Source: Symbiodinium natans
Lineage: Eukaryota; Sar; Dinophyceae; Suessiales; Symbiodiniaceae
Length of the DNA: 64,000 nucleotides
Reading direction: 5' to 3'
NCBI GenBank assembly: GCA_905221605.1
Contig: CAJNDS010002065.1
Location: 1 to 64,000 of the forward strand
Part shown: positions 51,960 through 63,089 of the stretch, piece by piece
How positions within the stretch are numbered: position 1 is the first letter of the stretch
How the letters are laid out: every line of letters starts with the position of its first letter
The notes under the pieces: generated by a model
The model's input: only the letters and a program-made list of their open reading frames with translations
What the model was told of the DNA's origin: nothing
The model's database searches: none
Position numbers and translations under genes: made by a program

Positions 51960-53080
51960 AAAACCCTAAACCCAAAACCCAAAACCCTAAACCCACCCAG
52001 GGCAGCCTTGGCATGCAACGGATCGCGGAAGCAGCACCACCTCGGATGTGTTCTGTCAGATTTCCAACAAGAACCTTCAGAGGTTCGATGGGTCGCCAGG
52101 CCCCCAACATCGACTGAACTGCTCCATAAGCTGCGCTCTTCTAAGCTCCGGCACTCTTTTGGAGTCATGTTTTCGGACTTTGGGGCTTTGACTTGGCAGA
52201 CTTCTCCAATCTTCTCCAGGTGTGTGGCTTCGAGTGTTGCAACTCAAACATGCGGGGCCAGAAGTCACGTGAGCAGCCTGCACTGGTCAGCGGAAGAAAA
52301 GCCAGAGCGGCTCCTGTTTTAAGTTCCCTACAAACCCTAAACCCCTAAACAGTAAGCCCTAAACCCTACAAACCCGAAACCCCTAACCCTATGGCAGCTC
52401 GGGTCACCGCTGGACTTCCTCGCGCATGGTCTGGTCATCTGCCTGCTTGTTTGTGTCAAGGCCGGTAGGACTCCGCAAAAGCGATCTCTACACATGTGTT
52501 TAGGGTTTAGGGTGTAGGGGTTTTCTTTCAGGGTTGACAACAAGGGGGAAAGTTCGAAACAGCGTTTCGCCTGCAGACAGGGTTAAGGGTGCGGGCTTAG
52601 GGTGAGGCGCTCCTCTTCGTAGAGCCCTTGAGTCCTTGAGGCTGTTTGAAGCCCGTGATCTCCATTAACCGGACCTGCATTGCTGCTTCGTTGATGGGTT
52701 CATCTGCATCGGCCGGCTGTGCCTTAGCCACAAAGCTTCACGCTTGCTTCTCAATGTTCAATTCGGGTGACCCCATCAGAATCAGGACCCTGAAGCCCCG
52801 AGCTCTTGTGCTACGCAAGTGGGCAATCAAGCACGAATACCAACGGTAGCCTGAAAGCCAAAGTTCGCGCATCCTCGATGCAGCAAGCTGTCTCAGCTGA
52901 CCATTATGTCGCAGATGTTGCCTGTATGCGCATTCTTTTACAGTTAAAGAATTGGCAAACCGCACCCCAAGCTTCTTGCTGAGGCGTGTGCAGGACGGTG
53001 GCAGGGCTTCTCCATCTCGGCCTGCAGCACCGGCCAACCCGGTTGACCATGGATGGCAGGTTCTGGCCTTTTGTGGCTGT
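51960..53080. other. no supported gene
   Basis: Short CCCTAAA-like pieces at 51963-51992 and 52330-52390, TTTAGGG at 52499-52512. Overlapping open frames, none recognised. Confidence 0.35.
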
Positions 53081-53086
53081 GTCCCC

Positions 53087-53186
53087 CTGACTCTTAGTAG
53101 GGAAGGAGGGAAGTAGGGCCCTATATGTACCCTGTAAGGGACTATAAAGGGTACCTCGCTCCCTCATTCCCTACTAAGAACCAGCC
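53087..53186. mobile_element. TIR element family F, intact
   Basis: CTGACTCTTAGTAGGGAAGG ... CATTCCCTACTAAGAACCAG, with inner arms GTACCCT / AGGGTAC. Confidence 0.7.
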
Positions 53187-53296
53187 AGTTATCTGTGTGG
53201 ATGCTGGGTGCATGCGTGGTTTCGATCTGCATCACGCAGAGACCCCGAATCCCTACTTTGCAAACCCCTCGCACTCAGGACATTCAACACACAAAC

Positions 53297-53364
53297 CTTG
53301 GGATTATAGTATCCCCGATGATAATCCCTATTAACGACGGTTAGTATGAGGGGGAACATCCCAA
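53297..53364. mobile_element. TIR element family D, internally deleted
   Basis: CTTGGGATTATAGTATCCCC ... TTAGTATGAGGGGGAACATCCCAA; the left TIR is partly lost. Confidence 0.6.
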
Positions 53365-53693
53365 CACAAACCCCCCAAACCTCACCCGAACCTCTCGGAT
53401 GGTGGCCGCCCTCCGTGCGAGGATTCCCGCAGCGCGTGCCTGAGCCCAACCACAGGGTACAGAGCTTGAAGACTACGTTCGCAACAATATTGAGGGCATC
53501 GGGTCCACAAACTCTGCAACTAAAGGCTGTTGCAGGAAGCAGACTTATCGTTCCTTTGCCCAAGCTGCTGGAGAGAACATGAGCGTAGGGCTCAGCTTTA
53601 GCTAGCCATGGATGCCTTGCCTAAACCCTAAACCCTAAGCCCTCAAGGCGTTCATCTCTTCGGAGGCTTGGGATGACCATAGCTTACTGTAAA

Positions 53694-53819
53694 TGGGTGG
53701 TTGTCAAAATTAAGTATGACCCCTTTTTTTGAGGGTTTAGGGTTTTTGGATCCCTATGATAATACGGCACCTAATATTTAGGGTACCCCAACAGGGAGCA
53801 TCATGTTGACAACCACCCA
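53694..53819. mobile_element. TIR element family I (single copy)
   Basis: Perfect outer ends TGGGTGGTTGTCAA / TTGACAACCACCCA, 126 bp, with a TTTAGGG unit and GGATCC inside. Confidence 0.65.
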
Positions 53820-53824
53820 AATGG

Positions 53825-54930
53825 GACATGGGGCGTGCAATCTATGCTTCTGGAAGACATAGATGGAAAGAGCCGAGCACTCGCCGAAATGTGCGAAGAC
53901 CTCTATAGCAATGAAGCAATGAAAGGAGAAGTTGCCCAACCTGGGCCATGATGGGACGACGAATCTAGTGATGTCACGGCCCTGAACTTTGAAACCTCAT
54001 TCCGCTCTTCGTCACTAGCCAAAGAAGGACATCAAACTCCTTTCATCCTCAACTTCGTGCTGACCAACGGTCTGCAGGGGCCCGTGCTGCATCGGAGGTT
54101 GCACATTCGTGTAAAGGCGTCAATGCACCTGCGCGCAAGGAATCATGGGTTGGAGTTGCCTGGCCGTCCTCCAGGAGAATGACTGCTGTTGGTGTGTCTT
54201 GTAGTGCTTGGCATCCCGAATGCTCTTTTGGAGAAGTAAGTGTTCCAGGCATTTTGGCGACAGGAACCTTGCGCAAACGTGCCCTGATCCTTGAGCCACT
54301 GTCCAACATCACGGGGCAGGCCAATGCGCGTGTCACCTTTCGTGCACAACATCACGGGCCATTGTGCACGATAAGCGCGGATCCAACAACACAGAACCCT
54401 AAACCCCCAGCCCTGAACCCTAAACCTTAAATCCTAAACCTCAAGGGGCAGACCACAGCTCCCGACACGCCACTGAGAATGGCACCTGGCACGCCTTTCA
54501 CCTCAGCGCAGCACCGCACTTTCAATATCAAATATGGGTTTAGGGTTTAGGGTTTACTGTAAGACTCACTATGTCGCTGCCCTATCAGCGGCGACATGTT
54601 GCTCGTTGTTGCACCACATCTGTCAGGAACTCAATGTTGGGGGAGGAAGTCCGACACCTGCTTTCAAATCCAAGCAAAATCCAAGAAGCCCAAAAACTAG
54701 ATCTCGAACTCTTGAAGAGGAACCACCCAACATCATGCAGGCTGAGCAGGGGACGCGCACGCCCTATGCCAAAGGCTGCTTTAGGGATCTTAGAGCTTCT
54801 TTGACGTTTCTCAGGAGGGTCGGAGAAATTCACTCGCTAGGTTGTGGCGTGCCCGCCGACTTTTGGGCTGCAACGATTCGAGCCTGCCTGTGTGACCCTG
54901 CGCGCCGCTCCAAGAGGTCCATTCTTAATC
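53825..54930. other. no supported gene
   Basis: Short telomere-type pieces at 54395-54440 and 54537-54556. A plus-strand frame of 139 codons (54534-54953) overlaps other frames and was not recognised. Confidence 0.35.
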
Positions 54931-54969
54931 AGGGTTTAGGGATTAGGGTTTAGGGTTTAGGGTTTAGTT
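54931..54969 (+). repeat. TTTAGGG telomere-type array
   Basis: Five units. Confidence 0.9.
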
Positions 54970-54987
54970 ACGCAAGGATGCGATGCC

Positions 54988-55044
54988 TTAGGCAGACGCG
55001 CAGGCGGCAACGTTGGCCTTTGCGTCCAGGAGCAGCTTCAGGAC
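54988..55044 (-). CDS. C-terminal ankyrin-like exon
   Basis: After a CGGGCAG acceptor the minus strand reads VLKLLLDAKANVAACASA and stops. This is an ankyrin second helix and turn (LLLDAKANV). It lies between two TTTAGGG arrays. Confidence 0.5.
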   Translation of the reverse strand, partial: VLKLLLDAKANVAACASA

Positions 55045-55051
55045 CTGCCCG

Positions 55052-55147
55052 TAGGGTTTAGGGTTTGGGGTTTGGGGTTTAGGGTTTTGGGTTTAGGGTT
55101 TGGGGTTTAGGGTTTAGGGTTTAGGGTTTGGGGTTTAGGGTTTAAGG
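55052..55147 (+). repeat. TTTAGGG/TTTGGGG array
   Basis: Thirteen units, several TTTGGGG. Confidence 0.9.
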
Positions 55148-55186
55148 GCCTGCACACTGACACCATGAATCTGATGCAAATCCTTT

Positions 55187-55297
55187 CCTTGAGGACCAAA
55201 TGAACCCTAAAAGGGTTTATGGTTCCTATACCCCAATAATAAGGATTTTAGTATAGGGTATATGATCCCAACTTTAGGGTTCATTTGGCTCCCAAGG
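55187..55297. mobile_element. TIR element family A, intact
   Basis: CCTTGAGGACCAAATGAACC ... GGGTTCATTTGGCTCCCAAGG with core AATAATAAGGATTTTAGTATAGGG. Confidence 0.75.
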
Positions 55298-55549
55298 CTA
55301 GTGGTGGCGCGGAAGCAGATGTCAACACGTCAACGCCAGACTCGGCTCAAGATCTTTGCGCTGCACTGCGAAAGTCATGTTAGGAGACTCCTTTCTCCTT
55401 CTACCATCATGTACTATAATATTAAATGTATCATTTTGATAATTATTAATATATATAGGTGAACCCTAAAGCCGAAACCATCATAAACCAACTTGCGATG
55501 TACATGTACCTGGGATTCGTGCAGCGTGCGTTTGCCGCTGGTTTGCCAT

Positions 55550-55622
55550 GCCCTGCACCATGGCCCATGAACAAGCATGTCGTGGCCTCAATGCTGTCAT
55601 GGTAGGCCGCCAGGTGTAGAGC
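55550..55622 (-). CDS. ankyrin-like exon
   Basis: After a TTCTCAG acceptor the minus strand reads ALHLAAYHDSIEATTCLFMG, an ankyrin ALHLAA core. Upstream exon of the 54988-55044 piece if both belong to one minus-strand gene. The 3' limit was not determined. Confidence 0.5.
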
Positions 55623-56376
55623 CTGAGAAGGATGCTTGGGTGCCCTAAACCCTAAATCCTAAACCCTAACCCATCTCGTCTTGACAGCCAAAACGGGGCC
55701 CTGACCGTCCGAAGACCAGATGTCTTGCCGATGCCTCAGTGTGCATTGCTGGCCCAGCTTACTTCACGAGCCTATGTTTGGCGTAGGCAATGGATAGGTA
55801 AACCAGGACAATGGATAAGCAATAACTAGATGCGCCTGACAGTCAGGATGCAGAATCGCTGTGTTTAGGATCTTGCTTGCACAGCTAGTGTCAATTACAT
55901 ACCTTGCTCCTAACATTTTAAAGTTCCACAGAGGCCCAACGGCTATTATTTATCAGCACCTCCGGCTGAAAGTGGGAACTGCACAGGGGTCCTGTATACT
56001 CTTGAGCCCTTCAACTCCTACAGCCCCAAAGCGCTGGGAACGCCGCCCGTCATGCTGGCATCAGCCTGTGCAAGAACATGCTTCGAGCAACGCGGGCTTT
56101 CCCTCCAAATGCTGGCGGCCGGAATCTGCCAACTGCCACTTCGGACCCGTAAATTGCGGCTAGTGACACTAAACCCTAAACCCCTAAAACTTCAACAACA
56201 CCTAAACCCTAAACCCTGAACCCTAAACCCTAAACCCCTTGATTCCTGCTCACATGTTGGGCATTGAAACCTGAAACCGCTGCCTGGAGATCCGGGTCCA
56301 TTGCCACGTCAGCCTGCTAGGCACTGCATTCCAAAGGTGACAGCTGCTGGCAGAAGAGCCCTCGCAGTCCGAAACC

Positions 56377-56481
56377 CGAAACCCTAAACCCTGCTAACTG
56401 CTAACTGCTAAACCCTAAACCCTAAACCCTAAACCCTAAACCCTAAACCCTAAGCCCTAAACCCTAAACCCTAAACCCTAC
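56377..56481 (-). repeat. CCCTAAA array giving a GTAGGGTTTA donor
   Basis: About twelve units with CTAACTG interruptions; minus-strand start GTAGGGTTTAGGG follows the exon ending at 56482. Confidence 0.85.
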
Positions 56482-56600
56482 CAAGAGTCTTAGGAGCTTT
56501 TGGAATCCTTGGGAGTCCGGCCTCCGGCGCATCGCAGAGGGCCTCCAGGCTGGCAGAGAACTCCAGGAGCACCTGCTGCCCCAACAGCCCAGTCCTACCA
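56482..56600 (-). CDS. exon candidate, unidentified
   Basis: The minus strand reads GRTGLLGQQVLLEFSASLEA then LCDAPEAGLPRIPKAPKTL before the GT donor. It lies between the arrays at 56377-56481 and 56632-56704. No motif recognised. Confidence 0.4.
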
Positions 56601-56631
56601 TCTTGCCAACAAGCTTTAGAAGAGACCAACC

Positions 56632-56704
56632 TTTAGGGTTTAGGGTATAGGGTATAGGGTATAGGGTATAGGGTATAGGGTTTAGGGTTTAGGGTTTAGG
56701 GTTA
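56632..56704 (+). repeat. TTTAGGG array with five GGGTATA units
   Basis: Starts TTTAGGG, switches to (GGGTATA)5 and back to TTTAGGG. Confidence 0.9.
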
Positions 56705-56709
56705 GCTCA

Positions 56710-58740
56710 CGCCAGTCCACCCTTTCCAGAAGTTACGAGTGGAGTAATTCGACGAGCGAAGCAGGCTGTGAGGCTTGTGGCGGGCATGGAGCGTGGCTGA
56801 AGCCTGCCTTGGCGACACCAGCGCTGTCGCGAATGGCACAGACATGCAGAGGTGTACGGCCTAAGCAGGACAAGCAGCGAAACAATGCCGGACACGTGGT
56901 TTTTTTTGTGCATGGTGCTTCAGCCCTAAAAATGCCGAGGCTGTAAAACCATTAGGATCCCAAACGCACGGAGCTTTGAGGATCTTTCTATGAGGTTCTG
57001 GATCGAGTTCCGCTCAGTACGCGCTGCCACACTTTGATTTTTTTATCGCACTGCTGGCAGTGTCGACGGGCAGGGTCGGGTTTCTCAAACTCAGCGGCCA
57101 GGTGCCCGCGTGCAACTAGGAGCGATGCTTTGGGTGCCGCATGCTGCCTACTTTACGTGTGCTCTTGCAGAGAAACCCACTTGCGGTGCCGAGCTGGGTG
57201 GGCTTGCAAACCCAAGCTCCTCTGACGCCCCGCTGTCACATCTCTGTGAAGCAGGGGAGGAGCCACTTAGATCATTCCCTCAGGATCCGAGCTTCTCTGG
57301 AGCTGCGACTACATCGCTCAGCATATCTGCCACCATGGCACCTGTTAGCCCCGCTATTTTGTGCACATAGCATAAGGGGTCCTGAGACTGCCCTGCAAGC
57401 CAGATACCCACTACCATTCAGCTCCTTCTGACCCCCCACCTCCAAGCCCCAGATGTCTTGAACACACAATGCCAAGCAAAATACGTCCAAACGTCTATAC
57501 TCCTCCATCTCTCCTAGACACGCTCGCTGATGTTAATTTGAGGTGGAGGAGAACCGCATGCGTCACCATCCAGACCGGCCACAAAACCCCCAAATCGGCC
57601 CTAATCCAAGAGAGAGAAGCTCGGCAAACCTGGCACCAGATTCACTTGCACTGCGCTGCAGCAAGTCGCTTTTTTATTTTTTTTCTGGGGGAGGGGGGGG
57701 GGGGGGCTTTGGCGGCAGTGTTGTTGGGGGTGGGGGGCAGGGGAGGCGGGGGGGGGGGAGGGGGAAGGGGTGAGGGTCTGAAGGGAACTGCAGGGCACAC
57801 GGTCTGGGGATTCAGACGCTCAGAATGAAGGTGCTATTTTCTGGCAAAGCCATGTTGAAAGAACGCGAACTTCCGGGTCGTGTAACTCCGCAACACAACA
57901 CACTAACTTCGGGTGTCTCGGCTGTCCAAAACTACATCTGTAAAGAGCTTCACTTTTGGGCATGTTCTGCCATTGTGAAGAAAATCTTTCTGTGTCAGGC
58001 TTACCCCTGCTTGCTTTCAGCTTCCTAGCTCTTCTTGACTGCACTGCAGGCCAGTGCTCGGCATTCCGAGCCGAGTAAACATCAGATGGAACCTAAGAGG
58101 GGCCGAGGATCCTGGGTAAAGTCAAAGCCACAAGAATGAAACTCATCAGATGCGTCATTGTCGTGGTTCTCGGATGAGGGAGAGCAATCATCCAAAGCCC
58201 GTGTGTTCAAACCCATTGGAGGGCCAGGTCAGGGGTTGTGCTGAAGGGTATGAGGATCTTGCAGCGTCAGGCCTGATGTCGGGTTCGCCGTTTTTGGCTT
58301 TGCTGACAAGTTGCCCAGGGCCCTCTCTAGTGCCCTCAACCCGAATTACACAACCTAGGACCTTCAGCCTACAGCTATGACCTAACAAATGACACTGATG
58401 ACCTAAAAAGTTTCTATTTAAAAAATGAAGCTAATTCGGCTCACCGGCAGCTAAAAATCCAGCATCGACCGTGTCTTGCAGAAAGAGCCGCAACAACTCC
58501 TCAGCTGTCCGTGCCGTGCAAAAAGCACGGCAACTGGGGGGCTGAATATCCTACCCCCCAAAAAGGTTAACATCTTGTTTGCAATCGGATTCTATAGAAC
58601 CAAAAGCGTTAAAGGTCAACTACCCAGCCCCTAAGGCAAGGTTTGAGCAGCTCCTCCCGATTTCTGACGCCTCGAGTCCACACTGAGAAATCGCGAAAGC
58701 ACAACGGCTGTTGGGTTCTCCCAGTTGAAACCTCCGCTTC
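56710..58740. other. no supported gene; G-run block at 57665-57775
   Basis: A poly-T then poly-G block (57672-57775) gives a Gly-rich open frame that is not real coding. A diverged family B-like palindrome lies around 58545-58625 (CCCCCCAAAAAGGTTAACATC ... GTTAAAGGTCAAC). Other frames unrecognised. Confidence 0.35.
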
Positions 58741-58750
58741 TGGCTCCTCT

Positions 58751-58852
58751 TTGCTTAAGAACCCCAGAGAATAATAGATAACAATCCCTGTATGGCCCTT
58801 GTAGGTTAAGGAAGAGTGTATTTTGTTATGTTTTTGAGGGCTCTTAAGCCAA
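58751..58852. mobile_element. TIR element family E, intact
   Basis: TTGCTTAAGAACCCCAGAG ... TTTGAGGGCTCTTAAGCCAA around an AT-rich core. Confidence 0.65.
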
Positions 58853-58945
58853 CAGTCGTTGGTTGGATCTGGGGCTGAGGAGATGTTTTGGGGAACTTAG
58901 AGCTCACCAAGCCGGAGAGGTGAGCAGGGCCTGACCTTGATACCA

Positions 58946-59213
58946 CCCTAAACCCTAAACCCTAAGCCCTAAGCCCTAAACCCTAGACCCTAGACCCTAA
59001 GCCCTAAACCCTGGTGTCCAACCCATCGGCACCGAAAAGCCTTGAACCCCAGGTTTTCTGCAAAGGCGCTTCGTCCGATGGAAGAGGCCGATGCCTGAGG
59101 CCGGTGACGTAAAGCCGAAAGGTTGAGTCCTAAACTAAACCCTAAGTCAACCCTAAACCCTAAACCCTAAACCCTAAACCCTAAACCCTAAACCCCAAAC
59201 CCCAAACCCCAAG
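58946..59213 (-). repeat. CCCTAAA arrays at 58946-59013 and 59129-59213
   Basis: The first contains CCCTAAG and CCCTAGA variants; the second ends in CCCCAAA units. Confidence 0.85.
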
Positions 59214-59318
59214 CCAACTACAGCCAACTCCACCGGGTCAACCTGCTGAAAAGGAGCACTCGCGAGCAAGGATTCATCAGAAGATCGAACCTTGGGGCGA
59301 TCTCTGGCTTGTTGAACT

Positions 59319-59396
59319 CTTTTTGGGGTTTAGGGTTTAGGGTTTAGGGTTTAGGGTTTAGGGTTTAGGGTTTAGGGTTTAGGGTTTAGGGTTTGG
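59319..59396 (+). repeat. TTTAGGG telomere-type array
   Basis: Ten perfect units. Confidence 0.95.
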
Positions 59397-59602
59397 CTTT
59401 TGAAGGCTTCGTGGCTCAGCTTAATGTAAGGGCCTTAATGATTAGAAATAGGTTTTTGGGGGTTAGTGTAGTAGAAGTATACAGGGAGTATGGGGGGTCT
59501 GCGATGTTAGGGGTACCTTACTGTGGTCCTCATTTATGAGGGGGATCCTGCTACTTGCGGGTCTAGATTTGGGGTCCCTTACTGTCGTAAACCCCAAAAA
59601 TT

Positions 59603-59722
59603 CCTTGAGGACCAAATGAACCCTAAAAAGGTTTATGGTTCATATACCCTGATAGGGATCATAGGAATGATAGTAGTATAGGGTATATGGTCCCAATTTT
59701 CGGGTTCATTTGGTTTCCAAGG
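59603..59722. mobile_element. TIR element family A, intact
   Basis: CCTTGAGGACCAAATGAACC ... GGGTTCATTTGGTTTCCAAGG. Immediately left (59484-59598) is a palindromic relative of the GACCCC-type element. Confidence 0.7.
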
Positions 59723-59842
59723 TTAGGGTTGCAGGGTGAAGTTCGCGAAGAACAGTCTGAAGACCTGCAACTGCCGCTACCCACTTGGCCGATGGAATCT
59801 CTGCATGAAGCTCGCCCCCGCCTTATCTGGACCTTGAAGCCA

Positions 59843-60014
59843 GGGTTTAGGGTTTAGGGTTCAGGGTTTTGGTTTAGGGTTTAGGGTTTAGGGTTTAGGG
59901 TTTAGGGTTTAGGGTTTAGGGTTTAGGGTTTAGGGTTTAGGGTTTAGGGTTTAGGGTTTAAGGTTTAGGGTTTAAGGTTTAGGGTGTAGGGTTTAGGGTT
60001 TAGGCTTTAGGGCC
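59843..60014 (+). repeat. TTTAGGG array, 172 bp
   Basis: About 23 units, the longest 7-base array in the window; last third degenerate. Confidence 0.95.
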
Positions 60015-60118
60015 CGCATGCTGTACTGGGATGGGGGACTAGCGATCTGGCTATCCCTGTGCAATCCACTGGATGGCAGCGAAGCTCAAAGCGATCTTCG
60101 GCTGTCGGCTGTGTAGAC

Positions 60119-60881
60119 ACAGGGTTTAGGGTTTAGGGTTTAGGGTTTAGGGTGCTTTACTTTACTGCTCAGGAGCTCAAGTAGGTTCCTAAACGAAACA
60201 GAGGCGCGAACCAGATGCTCTAGAGCTGCTCTACCCCTCAAGGCAGCCCAAATGAGGGACAGCAAAGGGGTGGTAGCGCCAACAGGCCAGGCAGCACAGA
60301 CTCGTGAAATGCATGCACGAAGCGCCTGGAGCGATGAAAGGTTTGGAGAGAGATGAGCTCCAGGTGAGCTGCAGGTCGAGGAGTTTGGGAGCTGGGAACC
60401 GGGCCGATCGGGGGTGATTCTTCAAATGCTGTTTATTTGTGTTGAGGCTCTCAGGCAGCATCTGGCACCTGGTGCTCAGTTTTTGGTTCTGCAGCAACCC
60501 GCAAACAATGGTCCAAAGCCCACAAGCAAAGGCTCTTATCCTGCATACTTTGGGAAGGTGTAGGCAGGGGCCAAGCTCCTGCAGTTTATGTCGAGTTTGA
60601 GGATCGGCCTCAATCTGGCAACGCTTACGGGAGCCAGCTGGCTTTCGGGGTTTCGGGATGAACTTTGAAGGGCTAAGGGACAGTGACCTTCGCATAAGAT
60701 GCTTGGCATCATGCCCTGTTTAGGGTTTAGGGTTTAGGGTTCCCGGTTGTTTACGCGGCCCAAACTGTATACATGCACAGAGACTGGGACGAGGCCCAGA
60801 ACCCCATCCTCTACTTTCGCACAAATCCAAAATGTGCTTTAGGGTTTAGGGTTTAGGGTTTAGGGTTTAGGGTTTAGGGTG
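60119..60881 (+). repeat. TTTAGGG arrays at 60119-60155, 60718-60740 and 60838-60881
   Basis: Three short arrays, all in the same orientation. A minus-strand frame of 154 codons (60231-60695) lies between the first two and has no recognised domain. Confidence 0.8.
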
Positions 60882-61476
60882 CATCGCGACCGCCCCTGCT
60901 GTACTTAAGCCCTACACCAGGGGAAAAAGCTGCTGGAAGGATCAGGACAAAGTGCCCCTAGCTTCGAGCAGTTTAGCGTGTAGGGTTTAGGATTGTGGCT
61001 TGTGTACGGTTTAGGAATTCGTGCCCCACTCTGACTTCAGGAGCGCGTAGCCAGTTTTGTGTCCTGTCTAACTACCTCAATCTTGTCTTTACCCAACCAC
61101 CACGTGCACGCAAGTCAAGGCCCAAAAACCAACACAAATCCCGTTATGATGCACACTAATACTGTTCCACCCATCCCTTGGCCCTTGCCCAACCTCTACA
61201 GCCCCCTCCCGAGCTTGTACAATCCAATTTCCCGCAGCGCCCTCGGTCCCACGTGGGGGCTTCCGGACAATCGAGGTTCCTCTTTGAAGGGTCTGTGGGA
61301 CTCAGGTCAGCATTGGGATGACTATGCTCAGGATAATTCGGTACTTGCATCTCTTTAATAATTGCCAGGAGCCTCTCCATGAGTTTGGTGTGTGCACAAG
61401 GCCCCAAGCAAATGACAGGATTTTTAGACTAAGGCCCCTAATTTCTGGAAGACCCCACGTAGGCTCATCATCCTCG

Positions 61477-62407
61477 CTACTCAATCTTGAAAAGCTGGGT
61501 GATCTGCTGCGCTTCACGCCGGATCCCGCCGGCGAACTTGTACACCCAGGGCTGGTACTCTTGGAGCAGGCTCAACACCATATTCTCATGACCCATTCGC
61601 GCTGCACACATGCATGCTATGGCGGTCACGTCGCAAGGCTCTGGTAAGTGCTTGAGCAGCAGAAGCATAGTGTCACAAGAATATCCACTGGATGCGCAAA
61701 TTAGGGCTTCCAGATATGCGTCATGTGCCAACTTGTCTTTCTTCTCGCTCAATAGCATCCCGACTATTCCCGAGCAACCTCTGTCAGCAGCGCGAGCCAG
61801 GGCAGATGCGGACATGTCAACGACAGCAGGCACATCGCGGGCAGCGTCCAAAAGCAGACAAACAGCATTACCATTCCCGCCTCTTGCAGCAAGGTTAAGA
61901 GCTGGCAAAAAACCACGGCTCCCAAAGCCGCGCTGAGAACACAATCCTAGCAGACGTTGCAGAATCTCTGAGTAGCCGTGGGCGGATGCAAGGGCAATAG
62001 CCGCATATGTTGTATCAGCAGTGACAGAGGAGGAAGACTTTTCCTCCTCAGCTAAGAGGAGGTCAATGATGTTGAGGTGGCCGTTGCCGCAAGCGCACAG
62101 AAACGGCGTGAGGCCAATGTGGCTTGCAAGGCCCTGGTCGGCTTTGGCTCTCAACAAACAGCCCACAACTCCGGCACAACCTGCAGCAGCAGCCCAACTC
62201 AACGCAGTCATGCCAAGGTTGTCTGCCAGATTCAGATCAGCCCTTGCCTGGGTCGTATCGCGCTCCATCTGATTCAGTTCCACAGCCCTTCCCTGGGCAA
62301 GAATCTGCACGGCATTCACGTGACCTCGATATGACGCGCAGAGTAGGGCTGTGCGTCCGCGACGCTGCGGCGTGTTGGGGTCGGCCGCGGCTTCCAAGAG
62401 CAAGCTC
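61477..62407 (-). CDS. ankyrin-repeat protein, large 3' exon
   Basis: The minus-strand frame runs from a CCCAG|G acceptor at 62408 to a stop at 61477, about 310 codons, made almost entirely of degenerate ankyrin repeats: LLLEAAADPNTPQRRGRTAL, then ALSWAAAAGCAGVVGCLLRA, PFLCACGNGHLNIIDLLLAE, LNLAARGGNGNAVCLLLDAA and AIACMCAARMGHENMVLSLL. About eight or nine units can be counted, then a short C-terminal tail ending FKIE. The open frame extends upstream to 62487, but that part reads through TA-rich intron-like sequence. A further ankyrin exon lies upstream at 62815-62935. Ankyrin repeats mediate protein binding; partner and location cannot be inferred. Confidence 0.8.
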
Positions 62408-62429
62408 CTGGGCTTGTTAAGAAACTTGA

Positions 62430-62560
62430 TGTCATGAAGTAGGGTATATATTTCTTGTACCCCCAAAAGGACACCAGGTATATACACTCACCAATATTAA
62501 AAAGGAACCTTATATACACTCGCCAAAAACAGTAATATAATCCCTGCTTCATGTAAGGCA
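62430..62560. repeat. intron-like TA-rich palindromic sequence
   Basis: Contains two copies of TATATACACTC(A/G)CCAA and GGGTATATATTTC, probably a decayed TIR element in the ankyrin intron. Confidence 0.4.
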
Positions 62561-62690
62561 GCAGGTAGCATACTCGGACTGCGAAAGTACATACAGAGTC
62601 TTTTGCTCGATTGAAGAAGTCTACATACTGAAGTCACCAAAAGACTCAAGTGGTTTTACGGAGTATTGCACCTGGACATGAGTTCCCAAC

Positions 62691-62789
62691 AACTATACTC
62701 CCCTTAGAACCTCAATAAAAATACTATTTTAACATCCTCTTGGGTTTTATACAAACAAACATAAAAACATAACTCCCAAGGGGGGATAA
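62691..62789. mobile_element. TIR element family L, in an ankyrin-gene intron
   Basis: AACTATACTCCCCTTAGAACC ... AACTCCCAAGGGGGGATAAA, AT-rich core. It lies between the ankyrin exons 62815-62935 and 61477-62407. Confidence 0.6.
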
Positions 62790-62814
62790 AGAAAAAAGCC
62801 CAAGCTCATCATCG

Positions 62815-62935
62815 ATAGATGAGGTTGCTCAGCTGCACTTAGCAGGGCCGTGGCGCCCTGGGAAGCGTCCGGCAGGTTCGGGTCTGCTCGAGCTTCCAGC
62901 AACAACCTGAGCATTTGCTAGGCCTGCTAAGGTTA
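62815..62935 (-). CDS. ankyrin-repeat exon of the same gene
   Basis: The minus strand reads MLRLLLEARADPNLPDASQG then ATALLSAAEQPHL, an ankyrin second helix and the start of the next repeat. It matches the beginning of the large exon (LLLEAAADPNTPQ), so the two are neighbouring repeats of one protein. Exact limits unknown. Confidence 0.6.
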
Positions 62936-62949
62936 GCTACGGATTAGTG

Positions 62950-62970
62950 CGGGAGGGGGGGGGGGGGGAT
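62950..62970. repeat. poly-G run
   Basis: G run of about 14 with one A. Confidence 0.8.
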
Positions 62971-63089
62971 GGGGTAGCGTTAATCCAAAGTGTTGTGGAA
63001 ATAGTTCATTCAGCCACGATTCATTTGGGGGGCCGTAGACCCGAAAGCCTAATGATCCGAACTTTGAGGGCGTGTGGGATTTGTTTTTG

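Noticed and set aside
57469-57828. Gly-rich ORF near 57.7 kb
   Set aside because: Arises from a poly-G block with frames open on all sides.
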